Notes under the pieces: model-generated | Database searches by the model: none | What the model saw: the letters and a program-made list of their open reading frames with translations, nothing else | What the model was told of the DNA's origin: nothing | From: Clostridium sp. SCN 57-10 | Lineage (GTDB): Bacteria > Bacillota > Clostridia > Oscillospirales > Butyricicoccaceae | Assembly: GCA_001725215.1 (NCBI GenBank) | Contig: MEFT01000090.1 | Location: 1 to 7,456 of the forward strand | Reading direction: 5' to 3' | Length of the DNA: 7,456 nucleotides | Position numbers and translations under genes: made by a program | Shown here: piece after piece, positions 1-6,215 of the stretch | Layout of the letters: every line of letters begins with the position of its first letter | Numbering within the stretch: the stretch's first letter is position 1

Positions 1-453
1 CTCGCCGACAACAGCTCCTGTCACCGCGCCCCTCAGCCGAAGTATCCCTTCGCGCTGCCCTCCGAGATCGGCGGCCCGCAGTCGATCGCCGACGTCGCCG
101 ACTACATCGCCGGCCTGAAGATGAACCCCGAGAACGGCGTCGGCCCCGGCACCGATCTCGAGCACGGCAAGAAGCTCTACGCCGACAACTGCGTCCGCTG
201 CCACGGCGCCACCGGCGAGGGCGACAACGACAAGTACTTCCCCCGCATCCAGGGGCAGCACTACGAATACCTGATCCGCCAGTACAAGTGGATCAAGGAA
301 GGCAAGCGCCGCAACGCCAACCCGGACATGGTCGAGCAGATCAAGAACTTCACCGACAAGGACACGATCGACGTGCTCGACTACGTGTCGCGGCTGAAGC
401 CGCCGGCGGACATGATCGCGCCGGTCGGTTGGAAGAACCCGGACTTCAAGTGA
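1..453 (+). CDS. c-type cytochrome, class I (cytochrome c4/c553-like), 5' end missing
   Basis: This is a periplasmic electron carrier; its partner is unknown because neighbouring genes lie outside the window. The frame is open from base 1, so the start is cut off and 150 residues remain. Counting from base 1, residues 64-68 are CVRCH, a complete heme c attachment site. They are followed by the FPRIQGQHYEYLIRQ stretch (80-94) typical of c4/c553-type domains. Met110 is the likely axial ligand, and the closing helix is DTIDVLDYVSRL (121-132). The preceding stretch (residues 1-40) looks like the end of a first cytochrome domain, with a closing helix IADVADYIAGLK, so the whole protein probably had two domains. 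At its start it reads NSSCH, lacking the first Cys of CxxCH. Codons end almost only in G or C, unlike the cbi genes to the right, which points to a proteobacterial source. The family call is firm; the physiological role (for example in a denitrification chain) is not determined. Confidence 0.9.
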   Translation, partial: LADNSSCHRAPQPKYPFALPSEIGGPQSIADVADYIAGLKMNPENGVGPGTDLEHGKKLYADNCVRCHGATGEGDNDKYFPRIQGQHYEYLIRQYKWIKEGKRRNANPDMVEQIKNFTDKDTIDVLDYVSRLKPPADMIAPVGWKNPDFK

Positions 454-461
454 TCCGGCCC

Positions 462-488
462 GGGGCGCGCCGTCTCGGGCGGCGCCCC
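462..488 (+). terminator. GC-rich hairpin after the cytochrome gene, probable terminator
   Basis: Eight bases after the cytochrome stop codon, 462-468 (GGGGCGC) pairs perfectly with 482-488 (GCGCCCC). The stem continues as 469-471 with 478-480, with G481 bulged and a six-base loop. It is followed by a pyrimidine-rich CCTCCCTCCC stretch rather than a T run, so it is an imperfect intrinsic terminator of the kind seen in GC-rich proteobacteria. It may be Rho-assisted. Confidence 0.55.
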
Positions 489-680
489 CTCCCTCCCGTT
501 CGCTCCGCGACAGCCGCCGGACCACGCGCGTCCCGTGCGGCTCTCGTCGTTTCGCGGGGCTCGATTTCCACAGTCGCATGAGCGGCTTGCCATATCTCAA
601 GGAGCGCGTGCGTCTCGTGTTCCAAGCTCTATTCGAAAGCCAACTTCGCGCCGCCGCCGGCGTGCCCCCGAACGGAGCCG
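489..680. other. stretch without a supported gene, up to the probable junction
   Basis: I find no gene with recognisable homology here. A plus-strand frame opens with ATG at 578 (MSGLPYLKERVRLVFQ...) and could be the start of a gene cut off by the junction near 680. It lacks a clear Shine-Dalgarno site and shows weaker codon bias than the cytochrome, and its continuation to 913 runs antisense to cbiG and cbiF, so I do not call it. The minus strand carries only the out-of-homology tail of the broken cbiG frame, which stops at 629. Confidence 0.4.
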
Positions 681-826
681 CGTGCCGTCCACGCGCGGAA
701 ATCGGTTTTTTCTTCCCCGAAGCCGCGCGCCAGACGCGCGATGTCGCCGTCCCCCGCAAGCGCAGATGCCGCGCGCTCGGCGAGCCACAGCCCCGCTTCG
801 GTGAACGCGATCAGCTCAACGTTCAT
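629..826 (-). pseudogene. cbiG: cbiG 5' fragment (cobalt-precorrin-5A hydrolase), truncated at a junction
   Basis: The first ~48 residues (MNVELIAFTEAGLWLAERAA... to ...GFGEEKTDFRAWTAR) match the conserved N terminus of CbiG, which opens the delta-lactone of cobalt-precorrin-5A and releases acetaldehyde. The start ATG (826-824) lies inside the end of cbiF: the two overlap by 11 nt (816-826), as expected for a coupled operon. From about base 680 leftward the homology ends. Family members continue after the W-T-A region with a conserved VGAAGIAVR-like segment; here there is RGSVRGHAGGG and a stop at 629, giving 65 residues against roughly 330-370 normally. Neither other minus-strand frame contains the missing segment, so this is not a simple frameshift. 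The fragment cannot be functional as it stands. Either the gene was broken by a rearrangement or the contig is chimeric here. Confidence 0.8.
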
Positions 827-1577
827 CGCTTTTGGCGCGGAATTCGGTGGCAAAGCCTGGGTCATACAGCTTCGACCGCTCGTAATCGTGCCCCAAAAAC
901 TCACCCACCGTGATAAGTGCCGTTTTGGTGATGCGATGCTCGCGCGCCGTTTCGGCCAGCGTGCCGACCGTGCAGCGGAACACGCGCTCGTCGGGCCACG
1001 TCGCCTTGTAGACGATGGCGGCGGGCGTATCGGGCGTATACGCCCCCTGCAAAAGCTCTTCCGTCAGCTCGGGGATCAGGCTCATGGAGAGGAAAATCAC
1101 CATTGTGCTGCCGCTGTGCGCCAGCGCGCGCAGGCTTTCGCGCTCGGGCACGGGCGTGCGCCCCGCCATGCGCGTGATAATCACCGTCTGGCTGATGCCG
1201 GGCAGCGTATATTCCGCCTTCAGCGCCGCCGCCGCGCCGCACAGGCTTGACACACCGGGCACCACGTCATACGCGATGCCGCGCCGCGCAAGCTCGTCCA
1301 TCTGCTCGCGAATCGCGCCGTAAATGGACGGGTCGCCCGTATGCAGGCGCACCGTCATCCCGCCCTCGCGCTCGGCGCGCTCCATGACGGCGACGACCTC
1401 CTCAAGCGTCATATACGCGCTGTCGTGCAGCGCACAGCCCGGCTTCGTGCCGTTCAGCAGCGCCTTGTTGACCAAGCTTCCCGCATAAATCACCACGTCG
1501 GCCTCCGCCAAAAGGCGGGCGCCGCGCACCGTGATTAAGTCTTCCGCGCCCGATCCGGCGCCCACAAAATATATCAT
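816..1577 (-). CDS. cbiF: cobalt-precorrin-4 C11-methyltransferase
   Basis: This cytoplasmic enzyme transfers a methyl group from S-adenosylmethionine to C11 of cobalt-precorrin-4, in the anaerobic cobalamin pathway (CbiF, called CobM in some annotations). The 253-residue length is normal. It has the tetrapyrrole-methylase fold: an N-terminal glycine loop (IYFVGAGSGAEDLITVRGARLL, in place of the more usual GPGDPDL), then ADVVIYAGSLVN, the LHTGDPSIYGAIREQ substrate motif (78-92), VVPGVSS (about 106-112) and LPGISQTVIITRMAGRTPVP (about 124-143), all characteristic of CbiF/CobM. The ATG at 1577 is preceded by AGGGG at 1590-1586 with an 8-nt spacer, a good Shine-Dalgarno site. It lies 4 nt after the cbiL stop and overlaps the cbiG start by 11 nt. 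Confidence 0.96.
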   Translation of the reverse strand: MIYFVGAGSGAEDLITVRGARLLAEADVVIYAGSLVNKALLNGTKPGCALHDSAYMTLEEVVAVMERAEREGGMTVRLHTGDPSIYGAIREQMDELARRGIAYDVVPGVSSLCGAAAALKAEYTLPGISQTVIITRMAGRTPVPERESLRALAHSGSTMVIFLSMSLIPELTEELLQGAYTPDTPAAIVYKATWPDERVFRCTVGTLAETAREHRITKTALITVGEFLGHDYERSKLYDPGFATEFRAKSDER

Positions 1578-1581
1578 ATTG

Positions 1582-2271
1582 TCAACCCCTGATTATCATC
1601 GTCGTGAAATAGCTGATGTCGTCCGACGCGTCGTCCAGACTGCGGCACACCTTTTCGTCGGGCAGGCCGCAGTTTTGCACCAGCATCGTTTTGTCCGCAA
1701 GACCCGCCTCGCGCAGCGCGCGCCGTACCTCCGGCATCGATTTGCCCGTTTTCATCAGCACCTTGGAGCCGCGCAGCGCGAGCACCTCGGAAAGCTCCAT
1801 GCCGCCCGCCGGAAAAATATGCAGCGGCTCGTTCATTTCGGTAAGCCCCGTGCCGAGCGCCGCCGCGACGGCGCAAAAGCTGGGCACGCCGGGAATCATC
1901 ACGGCCTCGTAGCCGCGCCCGGTCAAAATATCCATCAGATAGGCGAACGTCGAATAAATCGACACATCGCCGAGGTTGAGCAGCGCGACGTCGCGTCCCG
2001 CGTCAAGCCGCGCGGCCACGGCGTCCGCCAGCTCCTCGTGGCAGCGCGCCTGCGCCGCCTCGTCGCGCGTCATCAAAAAACGCAGCGGCAGAATTTCTTT
2101 GCCGGTCATGTCGACCGCGCCCGACGCGATGTCAAACGCGAGGCGCTTGCCGCCCGCCGTTTCGGGCGTCGCGACGCAGGGGCAGCGCTCGATGGCGCGC
2201 ACCGCTTTGAGCGTCATCAGCTCTGGATCGCCGGGACCGACGCCGACGCCGTACAGCTTACCTTTGTTCAT
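1582..2271 (-). CDS. cbiL: cobalt-factor II / cobalt-precorrin-2 C20-methyltransferase
   Basis: CbiL (CobI in many automatic annotations) methylates C20 of cobalt-sirohydrochlorin with S-adenosylmethionine. It acts just after CbiK has inserted cobalt and before ring contraction. The 229-residue protein starts with the methylase glycine motif YGVGVGPGDPELMTLKA (8-24). It continues with ALLNLGDVSIYSTFAYL (about 94-110), which is diagnostic of the C20 methylases, then a YEAVMIPGVPSFCAVAAALG segment and a LMKTGKSMPEV segment. The ATG at 2271-2269 lies inside the end of cbiD (14-nt overlap), so translation is probably coupled; only a weak Shine-Dalgarno sequence precedes it. The early-cobalt (anaerobic) assignment rests on cbiK and cbiD in the same operon, since CbiL and CobI are close relatives. 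Nothing looks broken. Confidence 0.95.
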   Translation of the reverse strand: MNKGKLYGVGVGPGDPELMTLKAVRAIERCPCVATPETAGGKRLAFDIASGAVDMTGKEILPLRFLMTRDEAAQARCHEELADAVAARLDAGRDVALLNLGDVSIYSTFAYLMDILTGRGYEAVMIPGVPSFCAVAAALGTGLTEMNEPLHIFPAGGMELSEVLALRGSKVLMKTGKSMPEVRRALREAGLADKTMLVQNCGLPDEKVCRSLDDASDDISYFTTMIIRG

Positions 2272-3400
2272 GTTTGTTGCTCCAATGTTCTATGATTTTT
2301 TCGCCCTCCGCGGTGACCGCGAGAAGGCCGTATTGGTTCGTGAAGGTCGCCGCGCCGACGGCGAACGCGCCCGCCGCGCGGCGTTCCAGATGCCACTGAA
2401 TTTTATCCATGAGCGACACAAGCACGGGCGCGCGCAGTCCCGCTTCGTCCAAGATGTCAAGGCAGGCGTCGCTCGTCGCCGCGTCCATCAGCCGCGCCGC
2501 CGTCTCCCTCGTCGCGCCGCACAGGGCGGCATGCGCGGCAAACAGCTCGGTGCGGCAGTCGGCGACGCGCGAGTGCGTGTCCATGATGCCGCCCGCCAGC
2601 TTGACAAGCTTGCCGAGATGCGCCACGACGAGCACCGACTTAAACCCGTTCTGCGCCGCGAGGTCAAGTGATTCGCCGATGAAATTGGCGCATTTAAGCT
2701 GCGCAACATGCGACAGCGCGGGGTAGCGCGCCGCGAAGTCCGCGCCGTAGTTGCCGGGCGTCAGCACAAGGTCGCGCGCGCCGTTTGCCGCGGCGACGCG
2801 CGCCTCGACGGCGAGGCTGTCGCACAGAGCCTGCAGGCTCTGCGGCTCGACGATTCCGCTTGTGCCGAGAATGGAAATGCCGTCTGTGATGCCGAGCTGC
2901 GTGTTAAACGTGCGCACCGCAATTTCCTCCCCGCCGGGCACCGAGATGCGCACCGAAAGGCCACCGCTGTAACCCATCGCCTCGCACACGGCGGAAACCT
3001 CCGCCGCGATCATGCGGCGCGGCGCGCTGTTGATCGCCGCGTTGCCAACGGGCTGGTCAAGCCCCCGCTTCGTCACGCGGCCGACGCCCGCGCCGCCGTC
3101 AATCTCAATGCCCGCCGCCGTTTTGCGCACAGCGGCGCAAATCAGCGCGCCGTCGGTCGCGTCGATATCGTCGCCCGCGTCCTTGCGCACGGCGCAGCGC
3201 GCTTCGCCTTCTGCGTAATGCGCGTCGAGCACGTCCGCCATGACGGCAATGCCCTTGGGCGTGACAATCGATATCGTTTGGGGCGCTTGCCCGCCGAGCA
3301 GCAGCACGGTCGCCGCCTTGGCGGCCATGGCGGCGCAGCTGCCCGTCGTATAACCACAGCGCAGGCGCTTGCCGCCGCTGCTGATGTAATGCTCAAGCAT
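2258..3400 (-). CDS. cbiD: cobalt-precorrin-5B C1-methyltransferase
   Basis: CbiD methylates C1 of cobalt-precorrin-5B using S-adenosylmethionine, the step after CbiG; it is a marker of the oxygen-independent pathway. I start it at the ATG 3400-3398 because the protein then begins MLEHYISSGGKRLRCGYTTGSCAAMAAKAA, the usual CbiD N terminus. The open frame further upstream is only the antisense-like shadow of cbiK. The 380 residues are a normal length. Conserved blocks are GYTTGSCAA (16-24), GGAGVGRVTKRGLDQPVGNAAIN (about 101-123), TQLGITDGISILGTSGIVEP (about 171-190), LTPGNYG and VVAHLGKLVKLAGG. The start overlaps the cbiK stop by 8 nt (3393-3400). No strong Shine-Dalgarno site is visible, so translational coupling is likely. 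The 3' end overlaps cbiL. Confidence 0.97.
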   Translation of the reverse strand: MLEHYISSGGKRLRCGYTTGSCAAMAAKAATVLLLGGQAPQTISIVTPKGIAVMADVLDAHYAEGEARCAVRKDAGDDIDATDGALICAAVRKTAAGIEIDGGAGVGRVTKRGLDQPVGNAAINSAPRRMIAAEVSAVCEAMGYSGGLSVRISVPGGEEIAVRTFNTQLGITDGISILGTSGIVEPQSLQALCDSLAVEARVAAANGARDLVLTPGNYGADFAARYPALSHVAQLKCANFIGESLDLAAQNGFKSVLVVAHLGKLVKLAGGIMDTHSRVADCRTELFAAHAALCGATRETAARLMDAATSDACLDILDEAGLRAPVLVSLMDKIQWHLERRAAGAFAVGAATFTNQYGLLAVTAEGEKIIEHWSNKHEQR

Positions 3401-4172
3401 CGGCAAGCGCCTGCCGCGCGTGCTCGCAGTAAAGCGCCCGCACCGCTTCGTATTCACCCAATCCGCGCACGACGGCGCGCGCCTCGATGCCTGCGGCCCG
3501 CAGCCGCGACATCCAGCTGTCATCCCCATCGCCCGCCATGTCGTTTTGCGCGTGCTCGCCCGCGACGAGCATAAGTGGCGTGAGCACGGCGCTGCGCCGA
3601 CCGTCTTTTGCAAGCCGCGCAAGCACGCTGTCGAGCGCGGGATAAGCCTCTACCGTGCCGATATAGCAGCCGTCCGGCCCTATGTCCCTCACGTAGTCGT
3701 TCATCGCGGCGTAAATATAGTTGCTATGGTGCGCCGTACCGTGTCCCATAAGCACAAGCGCCTCTCCGTCGCGCCGCGGCACGCCGTAATCGATCGCCGC
3801 AAGCACGGCGCGCACATCGTCGTAATCGGCAAGCAGCGGCTTTGCGATCGTTATGTCGTCAAACGCGCCGCACATCGCGCGCGCCTCGACGCGCAGCTTG
3901 TCGTACTCCTCGCCGTAAATCAAATGGGTGGGCAGCACGAGCACACGACGCGCGCCCTCGCCGCGCAGGGCGGCGAGCGCTTCGGTCACGCCGGGTATCA
4001 AGGTTCCACGCGCCGCCAGCTTGCGGCGGATCATGCCGCTGGTAAACGCCGTGCGGCAGGTCATGCGAGGGAACGCGTCCCGCACGGCGCGCTCGACGGC
4101 TACAATCGCGCGCTCGCGCGCGCCGTCGCAGCTTGTGCCGAAGCTTACGATAAGAATGGCCCGATCATGCAC
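3393..4172 (-). CDS. cbiK: sirohydrochlorin cobaltochelatase (anaerobic)
   Basis: CbiK inserts Co2+ into sirohydrochlorin (or factor II) without ATP, the committing step of the early-cobalt pathway. The 259-residue protein has the class II chelatase fold. It opens with ILIVSFGTS (6-14), then PTHLIYGEEYDKL (81-93), then MGHGTAHHSNYIY (142-154) with His144. It continues with GTVEAYP (172-178) with Glu175, and LMLVAGEHAQNDMAGDGDDSW (200-220) with His207. These match, within one residue, the metal-binding/catalytic His145, Glu175 and His207 I recall for Salmonella CbiK. The start is a GTG at 4172, chosen because GGAGG at 4184-4180 sits 7 nt upstream and the family N terminus follows directly; the nearby ATG at 4168 is out of frame. 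It overlaps cbiO by 28 nt. There is no signal peptide, so it is cytoplasmic, unlike the periplasmic CbiK-P type of some sulfate reducers. Confidence 0.96.
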   Translation of the reverse strand: MHDRAILIVSFGTSCDGARERAIVAVERAVRDAFPRMTCRTAFTSGMIRRKLAARGTLIPGVTEALAALRGEGARRVLVLPTHLIYGEEYDKLRVEARAMCGAFDDITIAKPLLADYDDVRAVLAAIDYGVPRRDGEALVLMGHGTAHHSNYIYAAMNDYVRDIGPDGCYIGTVEAYPALDSVLARLAKDGRRSAVLTPLMLVAGEHAQNDMAGDGDDSWMSRLRAAGIEARAVVRGLGEYEAVRALYCEHARQALADA

Positions 4173-4996
4173 TTCAGTTCCTCCACGGTTTTCGGAATAT
4201 CGCGCAGCTTTAGCGCCCTCGCGACCTCATACAGCATCGGCGGCTGCAGTCCCGCCCGTGCAAGCGCCGCCGCGTTGCCGAACACGTCGCGTGCCGTGCC
4301 GTCTGCCACGACCTGCCCGTCCGCCAAAATGACGACGCGGTCGGCAAAGCGCCACGCAAAATCAGTGTCGTGCGTCGAAAGCAGCAGCGCGATGCCCTGC
4401 GCGTGCAGCTGCGCAAGCGTTTGCTCAAGCCGCGCGGTGTGCGCGCCGTCGAGTCCCGCCGTCGGCTCGTCAAGCAGGATAAGGCGCGGCTCCATCGCCA
4501 GAATGTCCGCAATGGTCACGCGCTTTTTCTCTCCGCCGCTCAAATAGTGGGGCGGGCGCGCGCGAAACTCCTCCAGGTTCATGGCGCGCAGCGCGCCGTC
4601 GGTCTGCGCGCGCACACGCTCGCCGCTCAGGCGCAGGTTCATCGGCCCGAAGCTCACTTCGCTTTCCACCGTCGGCGCAATGATCTGGTTATCGGGGTCT
4701 TGAAACACGATTCCAACCGCGCGCCGCAGCCGCATCATTTCGGCGCGGCTCGTGCCAACCGGCACGCCGTCAAGCAACACGCGCCCCCCGCGCGGCTTGC
4801 GCACGCCGTTGCAACACAGCATAAACGTGGATTTCCCCGCGCCGTTGCCGCCGAGCAACGCAATTTTTTCGCCCTGCCTGATGGCAAGTGAAACACCCTG
4901 CAGCGCGTCTCCCCCGCCGTCATAGGCATAGGAAATATCTTCGAGCTGAAGAATGGGCATATCTATCTGCGTATGCATATCTATCTGCGTATGCAT
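4145..4996 (-). CDS. cbiO: cobalt ECF transporter ATP-binding protein
   Basis: CbiO is the ATPase of the CbiMNQO energy-coupling-factor importer, working on the inner face of the membrane with CbiQ. Counting from the ATG at 4996 (283 residues), the domains are complete. Walker A is GGNGAGKST (49-57), the Q-loop is FQDPDNQ (98-104), the signature is LSGGEKKR (152-159), Walker B is LILLDEP (172-178), the D-loop is GLD (181-183) and the switch is His209 in LLLSTHD. FQDPDNQI and the -EVSFGP- segment are typical of ECF ATPases. The N terminus is odd: an exact 18-bp tandem duplication gives MHTQID twice before MPILQLEDISYAY, so ATGs at 4996, 4978 and 4960 are all possible starts. I chose 4996 because it lies 2 nt after the cbiQ stop and has a purine-rich GGAAAGGG about 10 nt upstream. 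The 4960 start would give the family-like N terminus. Confidence 0.96.
   Translation of the reverse strand: MHTQIDMHTQIDMPILQLEDISYAYDGGGDALQGVSLAIRQGEKIALLGGNGAGKSTFMLCCNGVRKPRGGRVLLDGVPVGTSRAEMMRLRRAVGIVFQDPDNQIIAPTVESEVSFGPMNLRLSGERVRAQTDGALRAMNLEEFRARPPHYLSGGEKKRVTIADILAMEPRLILLDEPTAGLDGAHTARLEQTLAQLHAQGIALLLSTHDTDFAWRFADRVVILADGQVVADGTARDVFGNAAALARAGLQPPMLYEVARALKLRDIPKTVEELKCMIGPFLS
4961..4996 (-). repeat. two perfect tandem copies of an 18-bp unit at the cbiO start
   Basis: On the minus strand the unit ATGCATACGCAGATAGAT occurs twice without a break (4996-4979 and 4978-4961) and is followed by ATG at 4960. Each copy encodes MHTQID in frame and supplies its own ATG, so a change in copy number would alter the N terminus by six residues without breaking cbiO. 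Replication slippage is the likely origin. Confidence 0.95.
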
Positions 4997-4998
4997 CC

Positions 4999-5919
4999 CT
5001 ACCACACCCTTTCCGCGACGAGTGCCGCCGCGAGTGCGCAGCCGAACAGCGCGGCAAGCGCGCCGTGCCGTAGCGTAAGCGGCTTTGCCGTGCCCGCGAA
5101 GCGCAGTGTGCCGTCATACCCCCGCACCTCCATCGCGTCAAACGCGGTGGACGCGCGTCCGAGCGACAGGGTCAAAAGTCCCGTCATGATGCCGCCCGCC
5201 GTGCGAAATGTGGCCTTCGCGCCGTCGAAACCAAGCCGCGCGGCGGCTGCCGTCTGCAGCGCCGTCAGCGTTTGAAGCAGCACGAACACATAACGGTAAA
5301 TGAGAAACATCAGCTCAATGGCAAGCTCAGGCACCTTCATCGTGCGCCACACGGCAAGCATTTCATAAAGAGGCGTCGACAAGCTGAGTCCGTACAGGCA
5401 TGAAACAGCCGCCAGCGCTTTGACCGTAACGAACAGCGCGGCGCTTTGATTCTCGGCGGTAAGCACGAGGAAACGGCCGAGAAAAGGCGTGCTCAAAATT
5501 CCTGCGGGCACGGCGGACACGTCAAGCAGCAGAGCAAGCGCGCCCGTCAGAACAAAGGCCGCAGGCGCGGCCATAAGCGAGACAAAAATGTGTACCGGCG
5601 TTTTGCCAAACAACAAAATGGCAGCGCACATCGTCATGCCGACCAGCACCGCGAGCCATACATGCCTCGCCGCAACGGCGGCGCATAACGCGCCGCCGAA
5701 GCAAAGCATTTTAAGTCCAGTGTGAACGCCGTTTAGCCCGGACATCTGCGCACAGCGATCGATGCGCGTCATCGCATCCTCGCCGTGCGTATGCCCGTGT
5801 CCGGCGAGCCAGAACAGCGCACCCGCCGCACAGGCTATGGCGGCAACAAAGAAGCCCGGCATGCGCCCATAGAGCAGCAGCCCTGCGACGAGCGCCGCAA
5901 GCGGCGAAAGTACGACCAT
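4999..5919 (-). CDS. cbiQ: cobalt ECF transporter T component with N-terminal extension
   Basis: CbiQ is the transmembrane coupling subunit that links the CbiO ATPase to the substrate-binding CbiM/CbiN. The start ATG (5919-5917) is 1 nt after the cbiN stop; AAAAGG lies about 11 nt upstream. The canonical family start (MTRIDRCAQMSG..., with the usual I-D-R) begins only at about residue 51. Before it is an extension with two likely membrane segments (about 4-18 and 23-43), ending in GHGHTHGED, a possible metal-binding loop. The core has several hydrophobic helices and the C-terminal coupling helices ARLGFDGAK and RASTAFDAMEVRGYDG, carrying the short Arg-Gly motifs that contact CbiO. The total of 306 residues is longer than the usual ~225-265, which the extension explains. 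The 3' end is 2 nt from cbiO. The identity is firm; whether the extension functions is unknown. Confidence 0.93.
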   Translation of the reverse strand: MVVLSPLAALVAGLLLYGRMPGFFVAAIACAAGALFWLAGHGHTHGEDAMTRIDRCAQMSGLNGVHTGLKMLCFGGALCAAVAARHVWLAVLVGMTMCAAILLFGKTPVHIFVSLMAAPAAFVLTGALALLLDVSAVPAGILSTPFLGRFLVLTAENQSAALFVTVKALAAVSCLYGLSLSTPLYEMLAVWRTMKVPELAIELMFLIYRYVFVLLQTLTALQTAAAARLGFDGAKATFRTAGGIMTGLLTLSLGRASTAFDAMEVRGYDGTLRFAGTAKPLTLRHGALAALFGCALAAALVAERVW

Positions 5920-5920
5920 G

Positions 5921-6214
5921 CTATTGCGCCTTTTCGTACTTTTTCTTCGCGGCAAGATACCCGAAGCCGAAAGCGAGTATGCCCGAGCCGATGGCGGTCT
6001 GCACACAGAAGAGAAGTGTTTCGGTCTCGCCGCCCGGAAGCTCGATCAGGCTGCTTACCCACGGCTCATAATCAGGGTTGATCTGTGTAATGGCGTCTTC
6101 CGCCTTACCGTCCGCCCCTCCGAACTCCGTACCGTGCACGAACAAAAGCGGCACAACGGCGATGACGACGCACAGCAAAAGCAGCGCTATAACCAGACGC
6201 GTATTTTTCTTCAT
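5921..6214 (-). CDS. cbiN: cobalt ECF transporter accessory subunit
   Basis: CbiN is a small two-helix membrane protein that works with CbiM in cobalt capture. The 97 residues fit the family. There is a first hydrophobic helix (about 6-26), then the extracytoplasmic loop with EFGGADGKAEDAI (30-42) and NPDYEPWVSSL, then GETETLLFCVQTAIGSGILAFGFGYLAAKKKYEKAQ as second helix and basic tail. The EFGGADG-AE-AI and PDY-PW blocks are the hallmark of CbiN. The ATG at 6214-6212 is 1 nt after the cbiM stop, and GGGAGGG at 6228-6222 sits 7 nt upstream, an unusually strong ribosome site that also codes for the end of CbiM. The stop is 1 nt before the cbiQ start. A longer upstream frame exists but is only a shadow of cbiM. 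Confidence 0.96.
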   Translation of the reverse strand: MKKNTRLVIALLLLCVVIAVVPLLFVHGTEFGGADGKAEDAITQINPDYEPWVSSLIELPGGETETLLFCVQTAIGSGILAFGFGYLAAKKKYEKAQ

Positions 6215-6215
6215 C

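Noticed and set aside
629..700. A frameshift rather than a junction as the cause of the broken cbiG
   Set aside because: Reading the other two minus-strand frames left of 690 gives no CbiG-like continuation such as a VGAAGIAVR-type segment.
578..913. Plus-strand open frame MSGLPYLKERVRLVFQ... as a gene
   Set aside because: No Shine-Dalgarno site and no recognised family; from about 680 it runs antisense to cbiG and cbiF. At most its first ~35 codons could be a gene start cut by the junction.
1560..1585. TTGACA (minus strand, 1585-1580) before cbiF as an internal promoter
   Set aside because: The hexamer matches a -35, but at 17 bp spacing the sequence is GGGCGC, so there is no -10; cbiF follows cbiL by 4 nt in the operon.
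741..4547. Long plus-strand open frames opposite the cbi genes (741-1250, 1531-2295, 2708-3574, 3420-4547)
   Set aside because: They are Arg/Ala/His-rich antisense shadows of GC-rich genes on the minus strand, each of which has clear family motifs and start signals.
4997..5005. GTG at 5005 as the cbiO start
   Set aside because: It would overlap the cbiQ stop region, and the purine-rich GGAAAGGG ends only one base before it, too close to serve as its ribosome site. ATG at 4996 has better spacing.
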